Shown here: piece after piece, positions 8,138-16,349 of the stretch
How the letters are laid out: each line of letters starts with the position of its first letter
How positions within the stretch are numbered: the stretch's first letter is position 1
NCBI RefSeq assembly: GCF_001577525.1
Contig: NZ_CP013015.1
Location: 128,433 to 166,878 of the forward strand
Length of the DNA stretch: 38,446 nucleotides
Source: Candidatus Desulfofervidus auxilii
Lineage (GTDB): Bacteria > Desulfobacterota > Desulfofervidia > Desulfofervidales > Desulfofervidaceae
Direction: 5' to 3'
Position numbers and translations under genes: made by a program
Notes under the pieces: model-generated
What the model was told of the DNA's origin: nothing
The model's input: only the letters and a program-made list of their open reading frames with translations
Database searches by the model: none

Positions 8138-9232
8138 TTATATTAAGCCAAATTCCACTTGCTTTTTGAGCCAGAGAGATTTCACATCTAAAGCAGGAAA
8201 GTTTCCTTCTGATGTTTCTATCTTATCTTCCATCTTCCTGCCCTTGATTACTTCCTTTAAGGGCTGATTTACAAATATAACTCCATAATTTTCCATATCT
8301 GGAATTTTTACTACCACAGCAGCATGGTATTCTCCTTCAGTATCCGTTTCGGGTTGGAGCACATTAAGAAACATATTTTCTAATTCGCCCTTTTTCTTTT
8401 CTTTCAACTCTCCTGTAAGTCCCTTAGTAATAGGATTTAAAAAACTCCCAATTTGACCAAATTTAATTAAAGGTTTTTGCACTAATTTTTTTGCTTTTTT
8501 TGAAGAAATTTTATACACATTTATTACTACTTCAGTAGGAAGAGCAAATCTTTCTTCACCTATACCTATAAGGTAAAAAGGAACTTCTTCTATTTCTTCA
8601 GTTTCTGAGGTTTCTGGTAATTTAATAGGAGTTTCTTCTGGAGATGGAATCCTTTCAGAACTAGCTATTAATCTCTGTAAGATTCTTTGATTTTCTTCAA
8701 TTTTAATGTTTATTTCGTGCAACTTAGTTTCTACTGTTTCTATTATTTTTTCGGTCAAGACTTTTATTTCTTTAGGCCTTTCACTGGGGGTTTCTGAAAA
8801 AGTAGGGGAGGGGGATTGGGTCTTTAAATCCTGATACTGCCTATAAAAATCCTGAATTAAGCCTTCCTTTTCCGAAGGTTTTGTCTCAGAAGAAAGAATT
8901 AAAGGTAACTTATCTGTCATAGTGGTAAATAACTCAGAAATATTTTCAAATTTCAATAGAGCCCTGGTCATGTTTTCAAGCATTTTTAAATAAGTTTGGG
9001 TGTGTTTATCTACCCTAGAAAACAACTCTTTACAATCAGATATAATTTCTTCACCTAGAGTTTTGTCTTTAGACTGAATAAAACTTTCTAATTTCTCCTG
9101 AAATGAAGAAGGTAAAGATTCTTTTTGAGTTGTTTCTTCTACCAAAATATCTTGAAAAGAAGCAACTTCCTCATTTAATTCTTTCTCCCATTCTTCTAAA
9201 GAAATTTCTGGGGATTTTTCTTTTTTATCCAT
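8138..9232 (-). CDS. CheW-like C-terminal domain protein with helical N-terminus (paralogue 2)
   Basis: This is a shorter paralogue of the 2542-4008 protein. Residues 1-145 are helical and acidic. A coiled coil spans about 155-200 (KIIETVETKLHEINIKIEEN). The CheW-like region is residues 217-364, with opening strands (FYLIGIGEERFALPTEVVI), the shared insert signatures SSKKAKKLVQ and GELKEKK, and a second half (YHAAVVVKIPDMENYGVIFV, then GNFPALDVKSLWL). The gene starts 1 base after the MglA-type GTPase gene, which suggests it works directly with the GTPase. I infer an adaptor linking the GTPase and PATAN proteins to the membrane sensor. Confidence 0.7.
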   Translation of the reverse strand: MDKKEKSPEISLEEWEKELNEEVASFQDILVEETTQKESLPSSFQEKLESFIQSKDKTLGEEIISDCKELFSRVDKHTQTYLKMLENMTRALLKFENISELFTTMTDKLPLILSSETKPSEKEGLIQDFYRQYQDLKTQSPSPTFSETPSERPKEIKVLTEKIIETVETKLHEINIKIEENQRILQRLIASSERIPSPEETPIKLPETSETEEIEEVPFYLIGIGEERFALPTEVVINVYKISSKKAKKLVQKPLIKFGQIGSFLNPITKGLTGELKEKKKGELENMFLNVLQPETDTEGEYHAAVVVKIPDMENYGVIFVNQPLKEVIKGRKMEDKIETSEGNFPALDVKSLWLKKQVEFGLI

Positions 9233-9233
9233 C

Positions 9234-9884
9234 TCAGCCTCCTGCGACTTTTACCATTCCTTTCGGAAAGATAAGCTTTCTAATTACTGACTGAATGGTA
9301 AGTTTTGCCGCTGTTTTTAAGGTTTCAAATACATTATAACCTGTCAGGGCACTAGCAGGAAAAGATGGTGCTTTAAGTTCTGCATTTAAATCGTTCTCTA
9401 AAGTATCTATATCTAATAAAGGTATACCATTTTCAGCTAAGTCTCTTTTATTCCACTGGAATACTAGAGGTATATCCTCCAACCTTAAATTGTGATAAGC
9501 TAAATTTTTTTTCAGATTTTCTAGGCTTTCTATATTAGCCTCCCTCCTTGCTAAAATAGAATCCGCAGTAAAAATAAGCCCATCTACTCCTTTTAACACT
9601 AATTTTCTAGTCGCGTCATAGATTACTTGGCCCGGGGTAGTATAAATCTGGAGCTTTAAATCAAGACCGTGTATCTTACCCAATTCTATGGGAAAAAAAT
9701 CGAAAAAAAGTGTTCTATCTCCTTTAGTATTTATAGTAATTAATTTACTAGTCAATCTATCTTTTAGTTTTTCCTGAAGCTTGTTATAGATATACACTAA
9801 ATTTGTGGTTTTCCCACTTCTCCCAGGGCCGTAATATACAATTTTGACTTGAATTATCCTTTCTTTCAAATTGACCAAGGCCAT
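9234..9884 (-). CDS. mglA: MglA-type small Ras-like GTPase
   Basis: This is a cytoplasmic GTPase of the MglA family, which sets cell polarity and directs type IV pilus or gliding machinery in the family's known members. The P-loop is G19-P-G-R-S-G-K25-T26. Switch-region sequence TTPGQVIYDATRKL is followed by LKGVDGLIFTADS, the MglA-type pattern with TPGQ in place of the Ras DxxGQ. The guanine-specificity motif is NKRDL (QWNKRDL). At 216 residues it is slightly longer than the roughly 195 of Myxococcus MglA. It directly follows the roadblock gene (7-base gap), the usual mglB-mglA order. Confidence 0.93.
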   Translation of the reverse strand: MALVNLKERIIQVKIVYYGPGRSGKTTNLVYIYNKLQEKLKDRLTSKLITINTKGDRTLFFDFFPIELGKIHGLDLKLQIYTTPGQVIYDATRKLVLKGVDGLIFTADSILARREANIESLENLKKNLAYHNLRLEDIPLVFQWNKRDLAENGIPLLDIDTLENDLNAELKAPSFPASALTGYNVFETLKTAAKLTIQSVIRKLIFPKGMVKVAGG

Positions 9885-9891
9885 AGATTTT

Positions 9892-10278
9892 TTATTCCTC
9901 TAACAACCTTTGGATTTCCTTCTTAATACTTTCTACCTTCAGACGAAGTAATCCCAGTGAAACATAGGGTTTAAAAAGAACAATAAGTAGTATCTCAGGA
10001 GATATTCTAGTAAAATGAATATTTTCTTTCTGTCCACGATGAAATAAAAGAGAAAATTCTTCTTCGCCTATAAGACGAGCAATCTCTTTAGTAGCCGCAA
10101 AATTAGCCGCAGCCAATACTGCCAGACTGGTAGCATCTACAGCCCCTTCTCCATTTTTGCAAATAAGATTACCTGCCATATCTGTAAGAAGGGTATAGCT
10201 TGCTCCTCCTTCCTTTATCAGTTTGGTTAAAAGGCCTCCTAACTGGCTTAACTTATCTTCTTCTAAAACTAAATTCAT
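9892..10278 (-). CDS. Roadblock/LC7 domain protein (MglB-like)
   Basis: This is a predicted partner, and possibly the GTPase-activating protein, of the adjacent MglA-type GTPase. The 128 residues follow the roadblock pattern: N-terminal helix (LSQLGGLLTKLIKEGGA), strand ASYTLLTDMAGNLICKNGEG, the central helix with LAVLAAANFAATKEIARLIG, then strands FSLLFHRGQKENIHF and ILLIVLFKPYVSLGLLRLKV and a final helix. It is the first gene of the eleven-gene minus-strand operon. An AAGGGG site lies about 8 bases before the ATG, and two candidate promoters lie upstream. Confidence 0.87.
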   Translation of the reverse strand: MNLVLEEDKLSQLGGLLTKLIKEGGASYTLLTDMAGNLICKNGEGAVDATSLAVLAAANFAATKEIARLIGEEEFSLLFHRGQKENIHFTRISPEILLIVLFKPYVSLGLLRLKVESIKKEIQRLLEE

Positions 10279-10295
10279 ATCAAAACCCCTTATTT

Positions 10296-10324
10296 TTCAT
10301 ACTCCATTTGTATTTTTAAGTCAA
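10296..10324 (-). promoter_or_regulatory. Promoter P1 of the mgl-pilB operon
   Basis: On the minus strand TTGACT (10324-10319) and TATGAA (10301-10296) are separated by 17 bases, close to sigma70 consensus. The predicted start lies about 12 bases before the roadblock gene, so the leader would be very short. Confidence 0.5.
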
Positions 10325-10342
10325 GCCTGCAAGTTACCAAAG

Positions 10343-10371
10343 ATTATGTCGGATAATAAATATTATGTCAA
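10343..10371 (-). promoter_or_regulatory. Promoter P2 of the mgl-pilB operon
   Basis: On the minus strand TTGACA (10371-10366) and CATAAT (10348-10343) are separated by 17 bases, a near-consensus sigma70 promoter. It reads toward the roadblock gene with a leader of about 55-60 bases. The octamer ATTATGTC occurs twice here (10343-10350 and 10362-10369, plus strand) and could be a regulator site. Confidence 0.55.
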
Positions 10372-10416
10372 ATTTAGTTACCAAGTGGCGGGGGCAGTTT
10401 ATACTCAAAGAGACGG

Positions 10417-10446
10417 TTGACAAAATGTAGTTTTTCACTCTAAATT
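10417..10446 (+). promoter_or_regulatory. Promoter of the putative lipoprotein gene
   Basis: TTGACA (10417-10422) and TAAATT (10441-10446) are separated by 18 bases. A ribosome site AGGGAG at 10464-10469 precedes the ATG at 10477. It diverges from the mgl operon promoters. Confidence 0.5.
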
Positions 10447-10476
10447 TAGGAGTCATAAATTAAAAGGGAGTGCAAC

Positions 10477-10926
10477 ATGAAAAAAATACAAAAGAGAATG
10501 TATTATTTATTTGTCTTGGGAGTTTTTTTATGTGAAAGTTGTACCACCACAAAAACTATATTTGTTCCCCCTCTGAAAAAGGAACCTACTGTTTATCAAA
10601 TCTATCAAGTTGTTCTGGATACCTTTCAAGATTTAGCAGTGCCGGTTGAATTTCAAGACCCTCCTTATTCCTTAGAAACTTCTTGGATATATTGGCCACC
10701 TAGTGCATACAACAAAATTTTGGGGTTTCCTCTTACCTGGTGGAAATACCGGGTAATAACTAGTGAAAAAACAATTATATTAGAAGCCAAAGGACGGGGA
10801 TTTAGTTTAACTACCCTATTTTTAGTGAATTTTATACCTGCTCCGGTTAGCTGGATAAGCAAGATGTTGGAAGATAATTTAAAGGCTTTAGATATAAATA
10901 TTGAAACCCGTATAATCTTTAACTAA
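10477..10926 (+). CDS. Putative exported lipoprotein, function unknown
   Basis: This 149-residue protein is not recognised. The N-terminus is basic (MKKIQKR) with a hydrophobic run YYLFVLGVFLCESC. Cys22 before TTTKT could be a lipidated Cys, but -3 to -1 (Cys-Glu-Ser) is a poor lipobox. The rest is mixed alpha/beta with a Trp/Pro-rich middle (SWIYWPPSAYNKILGFPLTW) and a hydrophobic segment FSLTTLFLVNFIPAPVSW. It is followed 13 bases later by the aminotransferase gene and has its own promoter. Functional linkage to its neighbours is unclear. Confidence 0.65.
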   Translation: MKKIQKRMYYLFVLGVFLCESCTTTKTIFVPPLKKEPTVYQIYQVVLDTFQDLAVPVEFQDPPYSLETSWIYWPPSAYNKILGFPLTWWKYRVITSEKTIILEAKGRGFSLTTLFLVNFIPAPVSWISKMLEDNLKALDINIETRIIFN

Positions 10927-10939
10927 ATTAGAGAAAAAT

Positions 10940-12130
10940 ATGTCTATTTCTCGGAAAATTCAGGGTTTTATAGAATCTGCCTCCTGGATTAGGAAGATGT
11001 TTGAAGATGGTGCCTATTTAAAACAAAAATATGGGGCTGAAAATGTATTTGATTTTAGTTTAGGAAATCCTCATTTAGAGCCCCCTGAAGAATTTTATAT
11101 TGCCTTAAAAGAAGAATCAGAAATTCATAGGCCTCTTCAACATGGCTATATGCCAAATGCTGGTTTTTGGGAAACTAGAGAAGCCATTGCTAATTATCTT
11201 ACCCAGGAACACCATATAGAGTTCTCTCCTCATGAAATAATAATGACTTGTGGTGCTGCTGGGGCATTAAATGTTATCTTAAAATCCATTTTGGAGCCAG
11301 GAGAAAAAGTCATTGTCCCTCTACCTTATTTTGTGGAATATAAGTTTTACATTGATAATCATGGTGGAATAATAAAAACTATACCTACCAAAGAAACATT
11401 TGATCTAGATATAGAAGCCATTGAGAAACATTTAGATTTAAATACTAAGGCCATTTTGGTTAACTCTCCTAATAATCCTACAGGACAAATTTATCCCGAA
11501 GATACTTTAAAAGAACTGGCTGATTTACTTTATCAGCATAAAGAAAAATATAATCGTATTGTCTATCTTATTATGGATGAACCATACCGAAAATTGATTT
11601 ATGACAATGAAAAATTACCTAATATATTTCAAATTTATTCAGAGACTATATTAGCCACTTCCTTTTCCAAAGACCTTTCTTTAGCTGGAGAAAGAATTGG
11701 TTATTTAGGCATTCACCCTCAAGCTACATATAAAAAAGAGCTTATAGAAGCAGCCATTTTAGCCAATCGGATATTAGGATTTGTCAACGCCCCTGCATTG
11801 ATGCAAAGAGTAATCAAACATATTTTAAATACTTCAGTAGACATAGAGCGCTATAAACGCAACCGGGATTTTTTATGTAATGGCCTTGCTGAGTGTGGTT
11901 TTTCTTTTCTACTTCCTAAGGGTGCCTTTTATGTATTTCCTAAAACCCCTATTGCTGATGATATAACTTTTGTAAAGGCATTACAAAAAGAACTTATCCT
12001 GGCTGTCCCTGGGAGTGGTTTTGGTGCACCAGGATACTTCCGCCTGGCCTTTTGTGTAGAGGAAAAAGTAATAGAAAATGCCCTTCCCCATTTTCGGAAA
12101 ATAGCCAAGGAATTTGGGCTGTCAAAATAA
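10940..12130 (+). CDS. Class I/II PLP-dependent aminotransferase
   Basis: This fold-type I aminotransferase transfers amino groups between amino and 2-oxo acids in the cytoplasm. It has FSLGNPHLEPP near the N-terminus, the PLP phosphate-binding CGAAGALNVIL, VNSPNNPTGQ with the conserved Asn-Pro, MDEPYRKL with the PLP-ring Asp, and SFSKDLSLAGERIGYL with the Schiff-base Lys. The C-terminus has PGSGFGAPGYFRLAF with the carboxylate-binding Arg. At 396 residues it has the usual length for an aspartate aminotransferase-like enzyme. Substrate cannot be read from sequence. Confidence 0.9.
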   Translation: MSISRKIQGFIESASWIRKMFEDGAYLKQKYGAENVFDFSLGNPHLEPPEEFYIALKEESEIHRPLQHGYMPNAGFWETREAIANYLTQEHHIEFSPHEIIMTCGAAGALNVILKSILEPGEKVIVPLPYFVEYKFYIDNHGGIIKTIPTKETFDLDIEAIEKHLDLNTKAILVNSPNNPTGQIYPEDTLKELADLLYQHKEKYNRIVYLIMDEPYRKLIYDNEKLPNIFQIYSETILATSFSKDLSLAGERIGYLGIHPQATYKKELIEAAILANRILGFVNAPALMQRVIKHILNTSVDIERYKRNRDFLCNGLAECGFSFLLPKGAFYVFPKTPIADDITFVKALQKELILAVPGSGFGAPGYFRLAFCVEEKVIENALPHFRKIAKEFGLSK

Positions 12131-12241
12131 TGTCAAAGGTCAAAACTCAAATGAAAGACAATAGACAGTAGACACCAGGAAATATCTATAGTCCACTTTT
12201 ACCCTTGTAGACTTTGGTGCAACCTGTATCTCTGAAAATGT

Positions 12242-12250
12242 TGCTATAAT
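12242..12250 (+). promoter_or_regulatory. Possible extended -10 promoter for mnmA-mtaB-rsmG
   Basis: TGCTATAAT is a consensus extended -10 element 36 bases before the mnmA start. No good -35 is seen at 16-18 bases. The mnmA start lacks a clear Shine-Dalgarno sequence. Confidence 0.4.
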
Positions 12251-12285
12251 TGTAATAATAGTTAAGAAAATGCTACAATAAAAAA

Positions 12286-13329
12286 ATGAAAAAAGTAATA
12301 GTAGCCCTAAGTGGAGGAATGGACAGTGCAGTTACTGGGTATTTACTTAAACAAAGGGGTTATGAAGTTAAGGCGGTGTTTTTAAGATTAACGGATAATT
12401 ATCCCCCCTACCCTCCATCGGCTATTGCCCAGTTTTTAGGAATTCCTTATACAGAGCTTGATTTAAGAGAAGATTTTAAAAAATTAATTATTGAACCATT
12501 TGTCAAATTTTACCTTTGTGGAAAAACACCAAATCCCTGCATCTGGTGCAATCAAAAGATTAAGTTTGGGATTTTACTGGATAAAGTTAAAAAAATGGGC
12601 GCAGATTATTTAGCTACTGGCCATTATGCTAGAAAAATCTATCAAAAAGGAAGATACCTCCTTTTAAAGGGTATAGACAGGAAAAAAGAGCAATCCTATT
12701 TTTTATTTTATATCTCTCAGACGCAATTATCCCATATTTTATGGCCATTAGGGGAATTATCCAGAAATAAAGTTGAAAATATTGCTTCAAATATCGGATT
12801 TTATATTAATAAATTTAAGGAAAGCCAGGAAATTTGTTTTATTCCTGATAATAATTACCGATTATTTTTAGAAAACTACGCTAGAGATAAATTAGATAGA
12901 TTAAAGGATAGGGGGGAAATCGTTAATGAACAAGGAAAGATTTTGGGGAAACATAGAGGTTTTTGGCGCTATACTATCGGGCAAAGACATGGTATTGGGG
13001 TTTGCAGTAAAAAACCATATTATGTAAAAAAAATAGATGCAGAGAAAAACTTACTTATTGTAGCCCCTCGCCCTGCTCTATTTTTTAAAGAGGCTATAGT
13101 AGAAAAACCAAATTTTTTCCCATTTGATTATTTGAAATCAGTTTTAGAGGTTTCCGTTAAAATTCGCTATAGACAGGAGGAGACACCAGCAATAATCCAA
13201 CCTTTAAATAAAGAGTTAATTAGGGTAGTATTTAAAAAGCCTCAATTTGCAGTAACACCTGGTCAGGCAGCCGTATTTTATCAAGGAGACATTTGTGTAG
13301 GAGGTGGCCTAATAAAATCTGCCCAATGA
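12286..13329 (+). CDS. mnmA: tRNA-specific 2-thiouridylase MnmA
   Basis: This enzyme adds sulfur to U34 of tRNAs for Lys, Glu and Gln, using ATP to adenylate the uridine and a persulfide relayed through Cys. The PP-loop ALSGGMDSAV is at residues 7-16. The catalytic Cys pair is C88 in NPCIWCN and C184 in QEICFIP, matching the two Cys of the family. ATGHYAR and the GQRHGIG motif of the tRNA-binding domain are present. Its 347 residues match the family. Its stop overlaps the mtaB start in an ATGA, so the two are probably translationally coupled. Confidence 0.95.
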   Translation: MKKVIVALSGGMDSAVTGYLLKQRGYEVKAVFLRLTDNYPPYPPSAIAQFLGIPYTELDLREDFKKLIIEPFVKFYLCGKTPNPCIWCNQKIKFGILLDKVKKMGADYLATGHYARKIYQKGRYLLLKGIDRKKEQSYFLFYISQTQLSHILWPLGELSRNKVENIASNIGFYINKFKESQEICFIPDNNYRLFLENYARDKLDRLKDRGEIVNEQGKILGKHRGFWRYTIGQRHGIGVCSKKPYYVKKIDAEKNLLIVAPRPALFFKEAIVEKPNFFPFDYLKSVLEVSVKIRYRQEETPAIIQPLNKELIRVVFKKPQFAVTPGQAAVFYQGDICVGGGLIKSAQ

Positions 13330-14633
13330 ATATAGCCATTTTTACTATAGGTTGTAAAGTTAATCAGTATGAATCTGATTCCCTGGCTAGTTTGTTTAAG
13401 AAAAAAGGCTATAGTATAATTGATAACATAGAAAAGGCTCATATTTGTATAGTTAATACTTGCACTGTAACCCACCGGGCAGATTATGATAGCCGGCGTC
13501 TTTTGCGTCAAATAATCAAAAAAAATCCCCAGGCTATTTGCGTTGCAACTGGTTGTTACGCTCAAATAGCTTATAAAAAATTGGCTCAAATAAAGGGGAT
13601 TGATTATATCGTTGGAAACAAAGAAAAGGCAGAATTAATAAAACTTTTGCCTTATTTAAAAAAACAATCTTTTCCCCAAATATTAGTGGAGAAAAATCCT
13701 ACCACTTTAGATACTTTAGTTTGTTTTCCTCCTTCTGATGGAGACACTATAAAACGAACTCGGGCCTATTTAAAAATTCAAGATGGTTGTGATGCCTTTT
13801 GCAGCTATTGCATTGTGCCTTATGCCAGGGGAAGGGCTAGAAGTCTAAGTCCTGAAGAAGTAATAAAACATATTTATTACCTACAAAATCAAGGATTTAA
13901 AGAGCTTGTGCTTTGTGGTATCCATTTAGGAGAATATGGGAAAGACCTTTCTCCACCTATTTCTTTTTTATCGCTCTTAAAACTACTTAAAGACCAGGGA
14001 TTGAATTTACGTATACGGTTAAGTTCAATGAATCCTGCCGAAATTAATTACCAATTTATAGAGTTATTTGAAAATTGGCCAAATCTTTGTCCCCATTTAC
14101 ATATTTCCCTTCAAAGTGGCTCTGAGAACATACTTCAGAAAATGGGGAGACCTTATACCATAGATAAATTTAAAGAAATTGTGTTGGATTTAAAATACAG
14201 TTTTCCCTACCTTGCCATTGGTGTAGACATTATTGTAGGTTTCCCAGGAGAAACAGAAAGAGACTTCTTGCAAACCTATAATTTAATAAAAGAAATGCCT
14301 GTATCTTACTGCCATATCTTTTCTTATTCTGATAGGCCTGGAACAAAAAGTGCAAAAATGAAAGAAAAAGTGCCATTAGAAATTATTAAAAAAAGAGTTA
14401 AAGCACTTAGACAATTAGATAAAAATAAAAGAGCCCAATTTTTTAAAGAAAATATGGGAAGAACAGTTCAGGTATTAATTGAACAAAAAGTGGATGGTTT
14501 TTCTAAGGGACATAGTGAAAATTATATTTCTGTTTATATGGAGGAAAAAACCGAAATAAATCAAATCATTCCGGTTAAACTCATTGATTACTTTCATGAT
14601 GGAGTATATGGAAAGATACACAAGGGTGAATAA
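13326..14633 (+). CDS. mtaB: tRNA t6A37 methylthiotransferase MtaB
   Basis: This radical SAM enzyme converts t6A37 to ms2t6A in tRNA. The N-terminal auxiliary [4Fe-4S] cluster Cys are C10 (TIGCKVNQYESD, the MtaB-type opening), C46 (NTCT) and C77 (TGCY). The radical SAM Cys are C155, C159 and C162 (CDAFCSYC). A TRAM-like domain forms the C-terminus (VLIEQKVDGFSKG). The start at 13326 is chosen because the family begins MxIAIFTIGCK and because it overlaps the mnmA stop by 4 bases. A longer in-frame start at 13293 would add 11 residues without homology. Confidence 0.95.
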   Translation: MNIAIFTIGCKVNQYESDSLASLFKKKGYSIIDNIEKAHICIVNTCTVTHRADYDSRRLLRQIIKKNPQAICVATGCYAQIAYKKLAQIKGIDYIVGNKEKAELIKLLPYLKKQSFPQILVEKNPTTLDTLVCFPPSDGDTIKRTRAYLKIQDGCDAFCSYCIVPYARGRARSLSPEEVIKHIYYLQNQGFKELVLCGIHLGEYGKDLSPPISFLSLLKLLKDQGLNLRIRLSSMNPAEINYQFIELFENWPNLCPHLHISLQSGSENILQKMGRPYTIDKFKEIVLDLKYSFPYLAIGVDIIVGFPGETERDFLQTYNLIKEMPVSYCHIFSYSDRPGTKSAKMKEKVPLEIIKKRVKALRQLDKNKRAQFFKENMGRTVQVLIEQKVDGFSKGHSENYISVYMEEKTEINQIIPVKLIDYFHDGVYGKIHKGE

Positions 14634-14635
14634 TT

Positions 14636-15286
14636 GTGGAGAAAAACATTAAAGAAATTTTACAAACAGGCAGTAGCCTTTTAGGTATAAATTTAAATCA
14701 AAGGCAATTACATCAATTTCAACTTTATCTATTAAGGTTGAAAAAATGGAATAAACATATCAATTTAACCTCTCTAAAAAATGACAAAGAAATAGTTATA
14801 AAGCACTTTTTAGATTCTCTCACACTAATTTCCTTTTTAAAACTCTCCTGGGAGGTAATAGACATTGGTAGTGGAGCAGGATTTCCTGGTTTACCTTTAA
14901 AAATTGCCCTACCCTCTCTTAAGGTAACTTTAGTAGAAGCTAGACGGAAACGTGTAGCTTTTTTAAAAGAAATTAAACGCCTTTTAGACTTAAAAAATAT
15001 AGAAATTATTCAAGCCTACCTTGAGTCTAAGCGCTCAATTTTACCTCTGGCCAGCTTTGATGCTGTATTTAGTCGCGCAGTGGCACCATTATCTGAATAT
15101 ATAGAACTAGCACTTCCTCTGGTTAAAGAAGGTGGATTGATTTTATCTATGTTAGGAGAAAAAAAATCAAGAGAAACATTAGGAAATATTTGTCAAAAAT
15201 ACCCAGTTTCTATCGCAGAATGCAAAAGTTTTATACTGCCCTTTAGCAATATCAAAAGAGAAATAGTGGCATTTAAGAAGACTTAA
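14636..15286 (+). CDS. rsmG: 16S rRNA (guanine-N7)-methyltransferase RsmG
   Basis: This SAM-dependent enzyme methylates G527 of 16S rRNA. It has WNKHINLTSL near residue 38, the SAM-binding VIDIGSGAGFPGLPLKI, and VTLVEARRKRVAFLKEI. VFSRAVAPL follows, then the glycine-rich MLGEKK. The length of 216 is normal. The start is GTG, 2 bases after the mtaB stop, and no ATG exists near it. The 3' end overlaps the convergent SPL-family gene by 14 bases. Confidence 0.94.
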   Translation: MEKNIKEILQTGSSLLGINLNQRQLHQFQLYLLRLKKWNKHINLTSLKNDKEIVIKHFLDSLTLISFLKLSWEVIDIGSGAGFPGLPLKIALPSLKVTLVEARRKRVAFLKEIKRLLDLKNIEIIQAYLESKRSILPLASFDAVFSRAVAPLSEYIELALPLVKEGGLILSMLGEKKSRETLGNICQKYPVSIAECKSFILPFSNIKREIVAFKKT

Positions 15287-16349
15287 AAACATCATCTAAC
15301 ATCTCTTTTAACTTGCCCTTATCAGGAATAAATCCAAATACCCTTTCCCATACATCAGGCAATTCCATACATAAATAAACCACCACATTTGGTGCATATT
15401 CTCTAATCCAACTCAGTATTTTTCTATAAACATGAATGCGAATAGGCTTGAAGTAACGGCGTTTACCATCTATAGCCGGGATGAATTCTCCATAAATAAT
15501 GTCACTCTGGGGAAACCGACGCTTAATAATATGTTTTAAACGGGGCATAAAGCGAAAACTACCTAAACTAATCCAGGCAATACCTTCAGGTTGAATGTAT
15601 TTAAAAAGCCAATCAATGGTTTTTTTATAGTCCTCTTCCCAGCCTGGATAATAAATTATGGGGTCAAAATGAAAACCTACCCAGTAACCCCATTTTTGAC
15701 ATTTAGCAGCCGCCTTAAGGCGCTCTATTAAGTTAGGTGCCCCGTGTTCTTCCTGAAAAGTGATTTTTTCTGTATTAAGAGACCAGGAAACTACCGTATG
15801 CCTATTGTGTTCCAATTGGGATAAGTTTTCTATTACTGTGCTTTTAGTTTTTAATTCCAGAATAAGATTATCCCGTTTAGCAAAATAAGGCACCAATTTT
15901 TTGCTTAAATGGGTGATATGGTCACAGAAAAGGCTATCTGTTAACTCTCCGGTGCCAATGCGATAAAAACCTGTTTTTATATTATCTAATTCTCTAAATA
16001 AATCTTTTAAATTGGTATAGATTTGGATAAAGGGCTTATTTAAATAACTTTGTAAAATACAATAACTGCAATCAAATCCACAATTTGTGCCCACTTCTAA
16101 GATGCGATATTCACAACTAAGATAAAACTTTTTATTTGTGCAAGGACAAGGGCGGAAAAAACGTCCTTTGTTTTTGGTAAGATAGAGAATGTGTTTGTCA
16201 TAAATACTGCCATTTGATTTATCAGATAATACTATCTGTTGAGAAATATGAGATAGCCTGCTCAGAATTTCTTGAGTATAAGATAAATTTATGACCGATT
16301 TATCTATGAATACCTTTTGAGGAAAATAGCGTTTCAAACCATTGTTCAC
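15273..16349 (-). CDS. SPL-family radical SAM protein (not typical spore photoproduct lyase)
   Basis: This resembles spore photoproduct lyase: KRYFPQKVFIDK at the start, a Cys-rich PCPCTNKKFYLSC stretch, the radical SAM motif CGFDCSYC at Cys 90/94/97, and a TIM-barrel with YIQPEGIAWISLGSFRFMP. In the segment YRIGTGELTDSLFCDHITH the position I align with the hydrogen-donor Cys of true lyases appears to be Glu, and a different Cys lies 7 residues later. No sporulation gene is nearby. It is therefore probably a family member with a different, unknown substrate. GTG at 16349 is 7 bases from AGGAG. TTG at 16352 is an alternative. It overlaps the preceding gene by about 50 bases. Confidence 0.82.
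   Translation of the reverse strand: MNNGLKRYFPQKVFIDKSVINLSYTQEILSRLSHISQQIVLSDKSNGSIYDKHILYLTKNKGRFFRPCPCTNKKFYLSCEYRILEVGTNCGFDCSYCILQSYLNKPFIQIYTNLKDLFRELDNIKTGFYRIGTGELTDSLFCDHITHLSKKLVPYFAKRDNLILELKTKSTVIENLSQLEHNRHTVVSWSLNTEKITFQEEHGAPNLIERLKAAAKCQKWGYWVGFHFDPIIYYPGWEEDYKKTIDWLFKYIQPEGIAWISLGSFRFMPRLKHIIKRRFPQSDIIYGEFIPAIDGKRRYFKPIRIHVYRKILSWIREYAPNVVVYLCMELPDVWERVFGFIPDKGKLKEMLDDVFKSS

Noticed and set aside
10372-10416. Sigma54 promoter (GTGGCGGGGGCAG)
   Set aside because: The GG and GC elements are not at the required -24/-12 spacing with a TTGC element.
13281-13589. 102-codon minus-strand frame
   Set aside because: It lies antisense to the mnmA-mtaB junction, has no ribosome site, and shows no family pattern.
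15273-16349. Bona fide spore photoproduct lyase
   Set aside because: The region around the family's donor Cys differs, and no sporulation genes are present. It is kept as an SPL-family protein only.
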